Shown here in pieces: positions 7,835 through 17,020 of a stretch of DNA of 64,000 nucleotides. The position numbers were made by a program, and so were the translations under genes. This DNA comes from Bacillus sp. ISL-45. Lineage in GTDB: Bacteria > Bacillota > Bacilli > Bacillales > Cytobacillaceae. The notes beneath the pieces are model-generated. The model saw nothing but the letters and a program-made list of their open reading frames with translations. It searched no databases and was not told the origin of the DNA. Position 1 is the stretch's first letter. Each line of letters opens with the position of its first letter. The DNA lies in the NCBI RefSeq assembly GCF_018613195.1, contig NZ_JAGGQQ010000005.1, positions 401,593-465,592 on the forward strand, given 5' to 3'.

Positions 7835-8956
7835 ATGATTAATAACGAACGTTTATTGAATGAGTTTTTAGAGCTTGTCCAAATTGACTCTGAAACAAAG
7901 TATGAAACTGAAATTGCACGTGTCCTTAAGAAAAAATTCGAGGACCTCGGCGTAGAGGTATTCGAGGACGATACAACGGCACAAACTGGTCACGGAGCCG
8001 GAAACCTGATCTGTACTTTACAAGGGACAAAAGAAGGAGCAGATACAATCTACTTTACTTCCCACATGGATACTGTCGTTCCTGCAAATGGCGTGAAGCC
8101 ATCCATTAAAGATGGTTATGTCGTTACTGATGGAACAACGATCCTTGGTGCTGATGATAAGACTGGACTGGCTGTCATGCTTGAAACAGTCCGCGTTTTA
8201 AAGGAACAATCGATTCCGCATGGTACAATCCAGTTCATCATTACTGTTGGGGAAGAATCAGGCCTGGTTGGTGCAAAAGCATTGGATTCTTCATTGGTAA
8301 AAGCGAAATACGGATATGCGCTGGACAGTGACGGCAAGGTAGGGAACATTATTGTTGCAGCACCTACACAGGCAAAAGTAGCAGCTGTCATCCATGGTAA
8401 AACGGCTCATGCAGGTGTTGCCCCAGAAAAAGGTGTTTCAGCCATTACGATTGCGGCAAAGGCCGTCGCAAGAATGCCGCTTGGCCGTATTGATGAGGAA
8501 ACCACAGCGAATATTGGACGTTTCCAGGGCGGAACACAAACAAATATCGTCTGCGACCATGTAGAGATCCTTGCAGAAGCACGTTCTCTTATTCCTGAAA
8601 AGATGGAAGCGCAAGTGGCAAAAATGAAAGAAGCATTTGAATCAGCTGCACAGGAAATGGGCGGCAAGGCAGATGTCGATGTCCAGGTCATGTACCCTGG
8701 CTTCAAATTTGGTGAAGGTGACCTGGTCGTTGAGCTCGCTAAAAAAGCAGCCGCAAAAATCGGCAGAAGCTCAGAATTGCTGCACAGCGGCGGCGGAAGC
8801 GATGCAAACGTCATTGCCGGTTTTGGGGTGCCGACCGTCAACCTCGCAGTAGGATATGAAGAAATCCACACAACGAATGAAAGAATGCCAATCGAAGAGC
8901 TCAACAAGCTTGCCGAGATGGTTATCGCATTGATTGAAGAAGTAGCAGCACAATAA
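7835..8956 (+). CDS. yqjE: M20-family metallopeptidase, tripeptidase-like (YqjE)
   Basis: The product has 373 residues with the di-zinc M20/PepT-like architecture. The first ligand is in TSHMDTV, the bridging aspartate in LGADDKTGLA, and the catalytic glutamate and ligand in GEESGLVGAK. The dimerisation lid has KTAHAGVAPEKG and the final histidine ligand lies in IHTTNERM near the C-terminus. It is a cytosolic aminopeptidase acting on short peptides, substrate unproven. GGAGGTCGG lies just before ATG 7835, and a strong terminator follows. Confidence 0.87.
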   Translation: MINNERLLNEFLELVQIDSETKYETEIARVLKKKFEDLGVEVFEDDTTAQTGHGAGNLICTLQGTKEGADTIYFTSHMDTVVPANGVKPSIKDGYVVTDGTTILGADDKTGLAVMLETVRVLKEQSIPHGTIQFIITVGEESGLVGAKALDSSLVKAKYGYALDSDGKVGNIIVAAPTQAKVAAVIHGKTAHAGVAPEKGVSAITIAAKAVARMPLGRIDEETTANIGRFQGGTQTNIVCDHVEILAEARSLIPEKMEAQVAKMKEAFESAAQEMGGKADVDVQVMYPGFKFGEGDLVVELAKKAAAKIGRSSELLHSGGGSDANVIAGFGVPTVNLAVGYEEIHTTNERMPIEELNKLAEMVIALIEEVAAQ

Positions 8957-8962
8957 TACGAG

Positions 8963-8996
8963 GAAGGGCTTCCCTGCTGGGAAAGCCCTTTTTTTC
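8963..8996 (+). terminator. Intrinsic terminator of yqjE
   Basis: AGGGCTTCCC and GGGAAAGCCCT form a stem around TGCT, followed by seven T. Confidence 0.88.
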
Positions 8997-9009
8997 ATTG
9001 TATAGGAGC

Positions 9010-9231
9010 CATCAAAATGTCCAAGAACCAAGCTTTAATAGACATTTCGGGGCGAGCAGGCCATCAAAATGTCCAAGAACCAAGCTTTAATAGACATTTC
9101 GGGAGGAGCCGGCCGTCAAAATGTCCAAGAACCACGGTTTAATAGACATTTCGGGAGGAGCCGCCCGTCAAAATGTCCAAGAACTACGGTTTAATAGACA
9201 TTTCGGGGCGAGCCGGCCATCAAACTGTCCA
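9010..9231. repeat. 52-bp tandem repeat, four units plus a partial fifth
   Basis: Units start at 9010, 9062, 9114, 9166 and 9218, an exact 52-bp period. Each of the four complete units carries AAATGTC and GACATTT as a perfect 7-bp inverted repeat about 19 nt apart, then a GC-rich junction such as GGGCGAGCAGGC or GGAGGAGCCGGC. Units 1-2 and 3-4 differ at a few positions (AAGC versus CGGT/ACGG), so the array has diverged since expansion. It lies between the yqjE terminator and the sigma-D promoter of the CheW gene and encodes no plausible protein. It is contiguous rather than spacer-separated, so it is not a CRISPR array. Confidence 0.95.
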
Positions 9232-9264
9232 TTAAACTTAAATTCACTAACCCCTCAATTGTCC

Positions 9265-9291
9265 TAAAGATGACTCTAAAGAATCCGATAT
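9265..9291 (+). promoter_or_regulatory. Sigma-D (flagellar/chemotaxis) promoter for the CheW gene
   Basis: TAAA at 9265-9268, then exactly 15 bp, then TCCGATAT at 9284-9291. The sigma-D consensus is TAAA-N15-GCCGATAT, so only the first -10 base differs. The CheW start is 80 bp downstream. Confidence 0.8.
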
Positions 9292-9371
9292 AATATTTGG
9301 AATGATTCACTAGTATCCACCAGGAATTAAATAGAGTGATAGAAGGAAATTAAATAAAGGAGTGTACTCCA

Positions 9372-9854
9372 ATGGCTGATAGCAATAAGACGGTTGTATT
9401 CCAGGCAGGGAATGAAGAATACGCTTTTCCGATTCTTTATGTCATTTCGATTGAAAAAATGGAAGGGATGACAGCAATCCCTCATATGCCTGATTATGTA
9501 ACAGGCTTAACAAAAGTAAGGGGAGACTTGATTCCGGTCATTGACCTGGAAAAGGTGCTTTATAATCGGGATATTCAAGTTGAAGACAAAACCAGGCTGA
9601 TCGTGATCGAGACTTCGGAAATTTCAATGGGGGCCCTTGTGAGGGATGCAAAGGAAATTCTTGAAATTCCTGCGGAAAACATTAAGCAGCCAGGCCTTGT
9701 TGCTTACCAGAAGACAAGGTTCATTACCGGTGTGGCCAATTTCGATAAGCGCATGATCATGTTAATAGACCCGGAAACATTGATTCAATCACTTGAAGGG
9801 ATCAAAGAAATAAAGGAATATATGAAAAACCAAAAACAAGAATTACATAACTAA
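9372..9854 (+). CDS. CheW-domain chemotaxis coupling protein
   Basis: The product is 160 residues, a single CheW domain (double five-stranded barrel) with no receiver domain, so it is CheW-like rather than CheV-like. Recognisable blocks include YAFPILYVISIEKMEGMTAI, VRGDLIPVIDLEKVL and RFITGVANFDKRMIMLIDPE. CheW proteins couple chemoreceptors to the CheA kinase at the cell pole. A chemoreceptor gene faces it across a shared terminator, and both have sigma-D promoters, so the two probably work as a unit. AAAGGAGTG precedes ATG 9372. Main flagellar-cluster cheW genes usually lie elsewhere, so this is an accessory paralogue. Confidence 0.87.
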   Translation: MADSNKTVVFQAGNEEYAFPILYVISIEKMEGMTAIPHMPDYVTGLTKVRGDLIPVIDLEKVLYNRDIQVEDKTRLIVIETSEISMGALVRDAKEILEIPAENIKQPGLVAYQKTRFITGVANFDKRMIMLIDPETLIQSLEGIKEIKEYMKNQKQELHN

Positions 9855-9879
9855 AGTTTTACTTACTTCGTTTGACTAA

Positions 9880-9918
9880 AAACAAGCTGACCGATTTTAA
9901 TTGGTCAGCTTGTTTTTT
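9880..9918. terminator. Bidirectional terminator between the CheW gene and the chemoreceptor gene
   Basis: AACAAGCTGACC pairs perfectly with GGTCAGCTTGTT. A and T runs on the two sides serve both convergent transcripts. Confidence 0.88.
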
Positions 9919-9922
9919 GTAG

Positions 9923-11635
9923 CTACAGTTTAAAGCTGGAGAATGATTTCCTCAGGTCTTCAGCCATGTTTGACAGCTTGCTGGATGATTCCAACAGCTC
10001 CTGCATTGTGGCATTTTGTTCTTCTGTTGTGGCAGCTACCTGTTCGAGGAATTGTGCCGACTTGGAAGACGCGGTGATTACTTCAGTTGCAGCATGTGCC
10101 ATGAACTCCATCCTATCGTTGGCATTCATGACCGCACTGCTTGCGGTATTTCCTTTTAGGCTGACTTCCTCGATCGATTGGGCGATATCGGTGAAAATTT
10201 CGGCTACTTTCTCGACCAGTTCATTGCCTTTTTGTACGGTTGTCTGACTTTCATCCATAACATTCACTGCAAGGTTCGTCTCTTTGCCAGTCTGCTCAAG
10301 GATGGTTCGGATACTCTCTGCAGCACCAGCTGATTGCTCAGCGAGCTTGCGGACCTCCTGGGCGACGACACCGAAGCCTTTGCCATGCTCACCGGCTCTT
10401 GCTGCTTCAATCGCGGCATTCAATGCCAGTAAATTCGTTTGATTTGAAATATCAGTAATGATTTCAATGATTCGATGGATTTCCTGAGAATTATTTTTAA
10501 GGGAATGAATCACATTGGCTAATTCAGTGACCTTTCCATTGATTTCATCCATCTGTTCGGTGACATTGAAAGCATACAGTTTACCTTGCTCGATTTTTTC
10601 CTTCGTGCTTGTTGTCGTATGGATCGTCTCTTTAAGCGAACCAGTCACTTCAATCAATTGTGAAGAAACATTTTCGACTGCTTCGTTCGTGCGTTCGGAA
10701 ATTTTCACCTGCTCATCAGAGGCAGTGGCAACTTGCATGATTGATGTCGTGATTTCATTGTTCGCTTCTGTTGTCGCTTCAGCATTTAGCTTCAGGTTCC
10801 TTGACATTGCATTCACCTGGTCAGATGACGCAAGAATGTTTGAAATGGAGGCTTTAAGATTTCCGGATAATTGATTCATTGCCAGGATGATCTGGCCGAC
10901 CTCGTCCTTGCTCTTGGCCTGCAATGCCTTTGCATTCAACTCACCGGCTGCAAGTTTCTTGCAGTAAGCAACGACATCCTTAAGGTTTTTGCTGACATTG
11001 CGTGAGACAAAGTACATTGCCACTGAAGAAATGATAAACGCGATAATGATAATGATAAATGTATTCCGAATCATCGTTGCGATTGTAGAATGGGTTTCCT
11101 TCATGATTGTTGTCCGGTCATCAAGGATTGCAGTCCTGAGCGCATTAAGCTTATCAATGTTCATATCGCGGATGGTCTCAGCCTTGTTAGCGAGACTAAT
11201 TTGGGTAAATATATCAACCTGTTCACCGTTTTTCTTGAAATCTTCTACAGTTTTTAAAATCTCATCTTCCCAGATTTTATCCATATGCTTATCTGTTTTG
11301 ACAATTGAATTGAACAAAGTTTGGGCTTCCTCTGTTTTTACGTTGTTTTTAAGCTTGTCAGCTGAACTGTTAAATTGATCACTTTCTGTTTTGTAGAGTG
11401 TCAGAAGCTCTGGTTTCGGTTCTGTTATGTAGTCTGTGATAATGATATACTTCTGGCGGAATGTAGCCCCCATTTCACTAATCATGATTGCATAATCACT
11501 TTTTTCCTCGGCAAGGTCGATCGCATTTTGAAGGTTTGATAAAACAGTCGTCAAATAGATGAAGCTGCCCAAAAAAATGACCATAATGAATGAGAAAACG
11601 CTTGCATACTTTCTGCCAATAGACCAATGCTGCAT
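9923..11635 (-). CDS. Methyl-accepting chemotaxis protein (transmembrane chemoreceptor)
   Basis: The product has 570 residues from the ATG at 11633-11635, chosen because GGGGGA stands 7-8 nt upstream; the frame also opens 5 codons earlier. Transmembrane helix 1 lies at about residues 10-30. A four-helix extracellular sensor of about 150 residues follows, then transmembrane helix 2 (FIIIIIAFIISSVAMYFVS), a HAMP domain, and a long coiled-coil signalling domain. The hairpin tip carries ISNQTNLLALNAAIEAARAG and GFGVVAQEVRKLAEQ, which bind CheA/CheW. The ligand is unknown. It converges on the CheW gene and has its own sigma-D promoter. Confidence 0.95.
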   Translation of the reverse strand: MQHWSIGRKYASVFSFIMVIFLGSFIYLTTVLSNLQNAIDLAEEKSDYAIMISEMGATFRQKYIIITDYITEPKPELLTLYKTESDQFNSSADKLKNNVKTEEAQTLFNSIVKTDKHMDKIWEDEILKTVEDFKKNGEQVDIFTQISLANKAETIRDMNIDKLNALRTAILDDRTTIMKETHSTIATMIRNTFIIIIIAFIISSVAMYFVSRNVSKNLKDVVAYCKKLAAGELNAKALQAKSKDEVGQIILAMNQLSGNLKASISNILASSDQVNAMSRNLKLNAEATTEANNEITTSIMQVATASDEQVKISERTNEAVENVSSQLIEVTGSLKETIHTTTSTKEKIEQGKLYAFNVTEQMDEINGKVTELANVIHSLKNNSQEIHRIIEIITDISNQTNLLALNAAIEAARAGEHGKGFGVVAQEVRKLAEQSAGAAESIRTILEQTGKETNLAVNVMDESQTTVQKGNELVEKVAEIFTDIAQSIEEVSLKGNTASSAVMNANDRMEFMAHAATEVITASSKSAQFLEQVAATTEEQNATMQELLESSSKLSNMAEDLRKSFSSFKL

Positions 11636-11672
11636 AAAAGTTTCCCCCATTTTTCTATATCCTTATATTTTC

Positions 11673-11699
11673 TTATCGGTTTTCCTATGAAGATATTTA
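11673..11699 (-). promoter_or_regulatory. Sigma-D promoter of the chemoreceptor gene
   Basis: Read on the minus strand: TAAA (11699-11696), 15 bp, ACCGATAA (11680-11673). The core CCGATA and the N15 spacing match sigma-D, about 38 bp before the start codon. Confidence 0.75.
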
Positions 11700-11824
11700 A
11701 TGTTTTGGCGCTTTTCTTCACATAATGTTCAAAACTCGATAAACCGTAAAATTAATCTCTATATAAGTAATGAAGGAGTTTTTTTGATAAACTAGAAGGG
11801 AACGTATATTTGGGAAGTGGGATC

Positions 11825-13105
11825 ATGAAAGAAATGTATCCAAAAAAGGGCAAAGTCATTTTGCATGTTGATATGAATAGCTTCTATGCATCAGTAGAAA
11901 TGGCTTACGATCCTGAATTGAAGGGCCGGGCACTGGCGATTGCCGGCAATCCGGAAGAAAGACGGGGAATAATTGTAACCTGCAGCTATGAAGCGAGGAA
12001 ATTCGGCGTCAAGACCACGATGCCGCTATGGGAAGCCAAAAAACTTTGCCCGGACTTAATCATAAGAAAACCGAACTTTGACAGATACCGCACAGCATCT
12101 GCTGCTATGTTTGATATTTTGCGCCAATACACAGAGGTTGTCGAACCTGTTTCCATTGATGAGGGATATATGGATATAACGGATTGCTCCGACCTGGGGG
12201 CGCCTCTGGAAATCGCAGAAAGCATTCAAAAAAGAATTTTTGAGCAGCTTGACTTGCCGTGCAGCATAGGAGTAGCGCCAAATAAGTTCCTGGCGAAAAC
12301 AGCTTCCGATATGAAGAAACCAATGGGAATCACAGTTTTAAGAAAGCGAGACATCCCAAGGGTACTCTGGCCGCTTGAGGTCGGGGAAATGCATGGAGTA
12401 GGAACAAAAACAGCGGACAAACTAAAAAGTATTGGAATCAATACAATAGGCGAATTAGCGGCAGCAAATGAAATCCAGCTGAAAGGGCTGCTGGGCATCA
12501 ACGGATTAAGATTGAAAGAAAGAGCTAATGGCCTGGACAACCGCCAGGTAGATCCGGATTCTGTCTACGATTTTAAAAGCATCGGTAATTCGACTACGCT
12601 GCCTCGCGATATTTCGAATCAGAATGAGCTTCTGAAGGTTCTTGATCGATTGTCAGAGCAAGTAGCAGCAAGGATGAAGAGGAAGGAGGCGGTCGCCACA
12701 AGTATTAGTGTGATGATCCGCTTTAAGGACAGGAAGACGATTACCAGGAGCCAGAAGCTGCAGAACCCTGTATCGAAGCAGAACGAAATAGCCGCGGCCG
12801 CCAAAACGCTTTTTCTGAAGCATTGGAATGGAGACCCTATCAGGCTGCTGGGGATCACTGGCACCGAGCTGCTTGAAGCGGACAAAGCAGTCAAGCAGCT
12901 CGATTTATTTTCTTATGAGCAGGATGCCAAAAAGGAGCCGCTGATCAATACGATGAGCCAGCTGCGAGAGAAATATGGCAAAAGTATCATTGAAAGTGCC
13001 GGCTCCCAGGTGAAAAAGGTATCAACCAGGGAGAATGCCGGGGCTGGGACGAGCTTTAATAAGGATTTCCTCCAGGATCGCAGAAAAGAGAAAAAAGATT
13101 TTTAA
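11825..13105 (+). CDS. polY1: DNA polymerase IV, Y-family translesion polymerase (PolY1/YqjH)
   Basis: The product has 426 residues from ATG 11825, beginning MKEMYPKKGKVILHVDMNSF as in B. subtilis YqjH. A TTG at 11810 in the same frame is an alternative. Catalytic acidic residues are in HVDMNSFYASVE and SIDEGYMDITD; the helix-hairpin-helix DNA grip is in MHGVGTKTADKLKSIGI. The C-terminal KQLDLFS is a canonical sliding-clamp-binding motif. The enzyme extends primers past lesions with low fidelity. I see no LexA box upstream, unlike the second Y-family gene at 30.4 kb. Confidence 0.93.
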   Translation: MKEMYPKKGKVILHVDMNSFYASVEMAYDPELKGRALAIAGNPEERRGIIVTCSYEARKFGVKTTMPLWEAKKLCPDLIIRKPNFDRYRTASAAMFDILRQYTEVVEPVSIDEGYMDITDCSDLGAPLEIAESIQKRIFEQLDLPCSIGVAPNKFLAKTASDMKKPMGITVLRKRDIPRVLWPLEVGEMHGVGTKTADKLKSIGINTIGELAAANEIQLKGLLGINGLRLKERANGLDNRQVDPDSVYDFKSIGNSTTLPRDISNQNELLKVLDRLSEQVAARMKRKEAVATSISVMIRFKDRKTITRSQKLQNPVSKQNEIAAAAKTLFLKHWNGDPIRLLGITGTELLEADKAVKQLDLFSYEQDAKKEPLINTMSQLREKYGKSIIESAGSQVKKVSTRENAGAGTSFNKDFLQDRRKEKKDF

Positions 13106-13236
13106 TGGTTTAGCTAGACCTTGTTAAGTCAAAATAAAAAGGGACAAACCAGATTGTTTGCACAAGTATAGGTTCATTGTTAAATTAGTTTGTATGATTT
13201 TAAATACCTAATTCTAGAAAGAAGGGACGTTAACAT

Positions 13237-14646
13237 ATGTCAAAACAGCAAATTGGAGTCATTGGCCTTGCTGTCATGGGGAAAAACCTCGCCATGAATA
13301 TCGAAAGCAGAGGCTATTCAGTATCAGTATATAATCGGTCAAGGGAAAAGACGGATGAAATGCTTGAGGAAACGAAAGGCAAGAAGATCGTCGGAACTTA
13401 TTCCATTGAGGAATTTGTTCAATCGCTTGAACAGCCACGGAAAATCCTGCTGATGGTCAAAGCTGGCGCAGCGACTGATGCTACAATTGAACAATTAAAA
13501 CCTCATCTGGAAAAGGGAGATATCATCATAGATGGAGGCAATACATATTTTGCTGATACTCTGCGCCGAAACCAGGAATTGAGCGAGCTTGGGCTCCACT
13601 TCATCGGCACCGGTGTTTCCGGTGGGGAGGAAGGTGCACTTCATGGACCTTCCATTATGCCTGGCGGACAAAAAGAAGCCTATGACCTGGTGGCGCCAAT
13701 TTTCCAGGATATCGCTGCAAAGGTTAATGGAGAAGCTTGCACTACTTACATTGGCCCCGATGGTGCAGGGCATTATGTAAAGATGGTACACAACGGAATC
13801 GAATACGGCGACATGCAGCTTATTTCTGAATCCTATTTTATGTTGAAGCATGTCCTTGGATTAAGTGCCCAAGAACTTCATGAAGTGTTTGCTGAATGGA
13901 ACAAAGGTGAGCTTGACAGCTATTTGATTGAAATAACGGCTGATATTTTCACAAAGAAAGATGATGAAACAGGCAAACCACTTGTTGATATGATTCTTGA
14001 TACCGCTGGCCAAAAGGGAACTGGTAAATGGACGAGCCAGAGTGCTCTTGACCTTGGTGTGCCGCTGCCAATCATTACAGAATCTGTTTTCGCCCGCTTT
14101 ATCTCGGCCATGAAACAAGAGCGCGTGGAAGCGAGCAAGGTCCTCTCTGGCCCTGAAACAAAACCATTCGATGGCAATCGTGAGGCATTCATTGAGTCGA
14201 TCCGCAAGGCACTTTATTTGAGTAAAATTTGTTCTTACGCCCAGGGATTTGCCCAAATGAGAGCTGCCTCCGAAGAGTATGGCTGGGATTTGAATTATGG
14301 CGATATTGCGATGATCTTCCGTGGAGGCTGCATTATCAGAGCTCAGTTCCTCCAAAAAATCAAGGAAGCATACGATCGCGATCCTGCTCTGAAAAACCTG
14401 CTGCTCGACCCTTATTTCAAGGAAATCGCAGACAGCTACCAGCAGTCATTACGGGAAATTATCTCAGCTGCTGTCATGAATGGTATCCCGGTGCCAAGCT
14501 TCTCGGCCGCACTTTCATACTTTGACAGCTATAGAACAGAAACATTGCCGGCTAACCTGATCCAGGCCCAGCGCGATTATTTCGGTGCCCACACCTATCA
14601 GCGCATCGATAAAGAAGGTATTTTCCACACTGAATGGATGGAATAA
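13237..14646 (+). CDS. gndA: 6-phosphogluconate dehydrogenase, decarboxylating
   Basis: The product has 469 residues, the standard length. The N-terminal Rossmann fold shows [13 protein letters not shown]. The substrate/catalytic segment [20 protein letters not shown] and the [17 protein letters not shown] block (catalytic lysine and glutamate) follow. The C-terminal tail [16 protein letters not shown] reaches into the partner subunit's site. It oxidises 6-phosphogluconate to ribulose-5-phosphate with production of NADPH. GAAGGGACG precedes ATG 13237. zwf, the enzyme two steps earlier, lies 2.6 kb away on the other strand, so the two are not co-transcribed. Confidence 0.96.
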   Translation: MSKQQIGVIGLAVMGKNLAMNIESRGYSVSVYNRSREKTDEMLEETKGKKIVGTYSIEEFVQSLEQPRKILLMVKAGAATDATIEQLKPHLEKGDIIIDGGNTYFADTLRRNQELSELGLHFIGTGVSGGEEGALHGPSIMPGGQKEAYDLVAPIFQDIAAKVNGEACTTYIGPDGAGHYVKMVHNGIEYGDMQLISESYFMLKHVLGLSAQELHEVFAEWNKGELDSYLIEITADIFTKKDDETGKPLVDMILDTAGQKGTGKWTSQSALDLGVPLPIITESVFARFISAMKQERVEASKVLSGPETKPFDGNREAFIESIRKALYLSKICSYAQGFAQMRAASEEYGWDLNYGDIAMIFRGGCIIRAQFLQKIKEAYDRDPALKNLLLDPYFKEIADSYQQSLREIISAAVMNGIPVPSFSAALSYFDSYRTETLPANLIQAQRDYFGAHTYQRIDKEGIFHTEWME

Positions 14647-14653
14647 GAAAGGT

Positions 14654-14685
14654 AGCACAGCGGACCTCGTGTTCGCTGTGCTTTT
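14654..14685 (+). terminator. Intrinsic terminator of gndA
   Basis: AGCACAGCG and CGCTGTGCT form a perfect 9-bp stem followed by TTTT. Confidence 0.8.
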
Positions 14686-14816
14686 ACATTTATAGCGGGT
14701 GAAGTGGAATTTTTTTAAGGCTTTTTCGTAAAAATTGTTGTTAAAATCCCAAAGCCGATTTTAACGTAAAATAAGGCCATGTCGCAGGTCGGTATCAAGT
14801 TTGCATGCTCTTTTCT

Positions 14817-14900
14817 CACAAAAGAGTCGACATTGCGAAGTAAAATAGGTCCTTCAATCCTATTTTGTAGTCAATAGCAACAAAGTTTGAGAAAAGAGCC
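14817..14900. repeat. Family C palindromic repeat, divergent copy
   Basis: GCTCTTTTCTCA at 14817-14828 and TGAGAAAAGAGCC at 14888-14900 are terminal inverted repeats; the interior carries AAAATAGG/CCTATTTT. The right end AGCAACAAAGTTT matches the other family C copies at 27561, 39661 and 59873. A run of six T follows, so this copy could also stop transcription. It fills most of the 333-bp gap between gndA and the esterase. Confidence 0.75.
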
Positions 14901-14979
14901 TTTTTTAAATGCAGGAAGGGTTTTCAAAAGCCCCAGTCGAAACCTTTAAAGGATGGTATTAAGATTGGAGGGATTGAGT

Positions 14980-15723
14980 ATGGCAGAAGATTATCCAGTT
15001 TTGCTGGGGGCAGAACCCTTTTATTTTGAAGGTAATTCTGTAGGTATATTGGTATCGCATGGTTTTACGGGTTCAACACAGAGTATGCGGCCTCTGGGCG
15101 AGGTATATGCAGCTGCAGGATATACCGTTTGCGGACCGCGATTGAAAGGCCACGGTACTCATTATGAGGACATGGAACAATCCACCTATCAGGATTGGAT
15201 CGCATCGGTAGAAGAAGGGTTTCAGTGGTTAAAAGAGCGTTGTGATACGATTTTTGTGACGGGCCTGTCAATGGGAGGAACACTGACTTTATACATGGCT
15301 GAAAAATATCCTGAAATCAGAGGAATCGTACTGATCAATGCGGCCATTGATATACCGGCAATGGAGCCAGTTCTCCAGCTGGAAGGAACAAGATTTTTGG
15401 ATGCCATTGGTTCCGACATCAAGAAGCCGGGAGTAATAGAGCTTGCCTATGAAAAAACTCCGGTTCAATCCATTAAAGAAATATTGCCATTTATGAGTGC
15501 AGTGAAAGAAGAGCTTTCAAAGGTTTCTTGCCCAGCATTAATTTTTGTTTCGGCCGAGGACCATGTTGTCCCGCCTGATAATTCGCAAACGATTTATGAT
15601 GATATCAGTTCAGAAATAAAAGAGATTCTTCATTTGAAAGAAAGCTATCATGTTGCTACACTGGATAACGACCAGCAAGTAATCATTGATAAAACGCTTG
15701 ATTTCATTAGAAAACAACTTTAG
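14980..15723 (+). CDS. Monoglyceride-lipase/carboxylesterase (Est30-like alpha/beta hydrolase)
   Basis: The product has 247 residues of the alpha/beta hydrolase fold. The oxyanion motif is SHGFTGSTQSM near residue 27, the nucleophile serine sits in TGLSMGGT, the acid is in FVSAEDHVVPP and the base histidine in ESYHVATLD. This matches the thermostable carboxylesterase Est30 / YvaK family, which hydrolyses short and medium acyl esters in the cytosol. I chose the ATG at 14980, 8 nt after GGAGG (14967-14971). The frame opens 9 codons earlier, but that start lies before the ribosome-binding site. Confidence 0.87.
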   Translation: MAEDYPVLLGAEPFYFEGNSVGILVSHGFTGSTQSMRPLGEVYAAAGYTVCGPRLKGHGTHYEDMEQSTYQDWIASVEEGFQWLKERCDTIFVTGLSMGGTLTLYMAEKYPEIRGIVLINAAIDIPAMEPVLQLEGTRFLDAIGSDIKKPGVIELAYEKTPVQSIKEILPFMSAVKEELSKVSCPALIFVSAEDHVVPPDNSQTIYDDISSEIKEILHLKESYHVATLDNDQQVIIDKTLDFIRKQL

Positions 15724-15743
15724 AAGGTAAGTGATTGTCCACT

Positions 15744-15774
15744 TGGCTTGCGGGTTCTGCCGCAAGCTTTTTTT
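15744..15774 (+). terminator. Intrinsic terminator of the esterase gene
   Basis: GCTTGCGG and CCGCAAGC form a perfect stem with a GTTCTG loop and a following T-run. Confidence 0.87.
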
Positions 15775-15808
15775 ATAGATCCGATTTTTGTGCATTAACT
15801 AAATCCAC

Positions 15809-16543
15809 TCATGACTCTGAATAAGAAGTTTTTTTCTCTCCTTTTAGCCAGCTCCTCATGCAGAGCCAGGTAATTAAACTCAATAATACCAGTAAACTCT
15901 CCAATGAAAAAATGTACCACGGATACGGGCCGAGTAAATCCATAAAGCTTGGACTTTTTGGTTTATGGCGTAAAAACCAGTAATTTCCGTCAGCTGCCTT
16001 ATTAATGAACAGGATCGCTGGCAGCAGCAGATTGATAAAAAGAACAACTTTTATGACAGAACTGAAGGTTGGATAATAACCTTTAGCCCATAGGAAATAA
16101 AGGGTCACCCATACAATCATCATATGGGCATAGAAAAAGTGAAAAAAGCGGAAATGGGGAAAATCATAGGTTAATGCAGGTGTGATGATGGCTTGTGTAG
16201 CTCCTAATAAAGCAATGAAGAACAAAAGCTCGAAAAATATTTTCTTCCTGGTCAGTAATAAACCAATTGCCAGCAGGAGCCCAATATTGCATAACTCAAG
16301 CGGCATTGACCGCCCTAATTTCCAGACAGCATGCTTGTACATCCAAAGATGGTTGCTAATCTCTATCAATATTAATGACAGGGCAGTTCCCAGCTCTGCT
16401 TTCCTCCATTTTTCATCACTTAATTTCTGTCGGTTAGTGAAAATAAAGATACTAACCAAAACAAAGATAGTGATAATCGCATAATGACTAGCAGAAAACA
16501 TATTAAAATCAAAAACTTCATTGCTGTGACCAAACCACTCCAT
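15809..16543 (-). CDS. TIGR02206-family (YwaF-like) integral membrane protein
   Basis: The product has 244 residues and about seven hydrophobic segments. It starts at the ATG 16541-16543 with AGGTGG just upstream; the frame extends 50 codons further without such a site. It begins MEWFGHSNEVFDF. Conserved-looking features include SNHLWMYKHAVWKLGRSMPL with LELCN, and the FPHFRFFHFFYAHM histidine-rich segment typical of TIGR02206/YwaF proteins, whose function is unknown. It stands alone between the convergent esterase and the divergent zinc-ribbon gene. Confidence 0.75.
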   Translation of the reverse strand: MEWFGHSNEVFDFNMFSASHYAIITIFVLVSIFIFTNRQKLSDEKWRKAELGTALSLILIEISNHLWMYKHAVWKLGRSMPLELCNIGLLLAIGLLLTRKKIFFELLFFIALLGATQAIITPALTYDFPHFRFFHFFYAHMMIVWVTLYFLWAKGYYPTFSSVIKVVLFINLLLPAILFINKAADGNYWFLRHKPKSPSFMDLLGPYPWYIFSLESLLVLLSLITWLCMRSWLKGEKKTSYSES

Positions 16544-16608
16544 GCTTCCACCTCTAGTTCCGAAAATAGGATAAGCATAAGTTATCCCTTTTAGGCTTCT
16601 TTTATGTT

Positions 16609-16628
16609 GGCTCTTTTCGGAAACTTTG
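16609..16628. repeat. Family C repeat fragment
   Basis: GGCTCTTTTCGGAAACTTTG differs at one position from the reverse complement of the right end of the full family C copies. A degraded CTCGAAAGGG block about 45 bp downstream may be the other end. Confidence 0.5.
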
Positions 16629-16745
16629 CATCCTGTCCAAAAAAAGTATGGCGAGTTCAGAAGCCCCTCGAAAGGGCGGAAAAGTGAAACCAAATTTTAC
16701 TTGATTCGTAAATGTACTAAAGCTTAAAAAAGGGAGTTGGAATAC

Positions 16746-16952
16746 ATGATCGGAAATGGTTGTATTAAATGCGGAAGCACAGATGCAGGTCAGAAGGATG
16801 TGGCAATGACAGGAACGGGCTTGTCCAAGATGTTTGATATCCAGAATAACCAGTTCACTGTCGTTTACTGTAGGAATTGCGGATACTCGGAGTTTTACAA
16901 CAAAGAAGCATCTGCCGGATCTAATCTCCTGGATTTCTTTTTCGGGGGCTGA
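16746..16952 (+). CDS. Small zinc-ribbon nucleic-acid-binding-like protein (68 aa)
   Basis: The 68-residue protein has two paired cysteines, CIKCGS near the start and YCRNCGYSEFY in the middle, a four-cysteine zinc ribbon. The GYSEFY segment and a tail of LLDFFFGG match the COG3478-type small zinc-ribbon family found in Bacilli. The ATG at 16746 is preceded by GGGAG with 9-nt spacing; the frame also opens at a TTG at 16737, too close to that site. Nothing in the neighbourhood assigns a role. Confidence 0.75.
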   Translation: MIGNGCIKCGSTDAGQKDVAMTGTGLSKMFDIQNNQFTVVYCRNCGYSEFYNKEASAGSNLLDFFFGG

Positions 16953-17020
16953 AGCTAGATTAGGCAGCAGAATTACGTTAACCACCAAAGGATTATTTTG
17001 AAATTTCAGAGACATTGCAA

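Noticed and set aside
9010-9231. CRISPR array
   Set aside because: The whole 52-bp unit repeats without unique spacers, and no cas gene is near; it is a plain tandem repeat.
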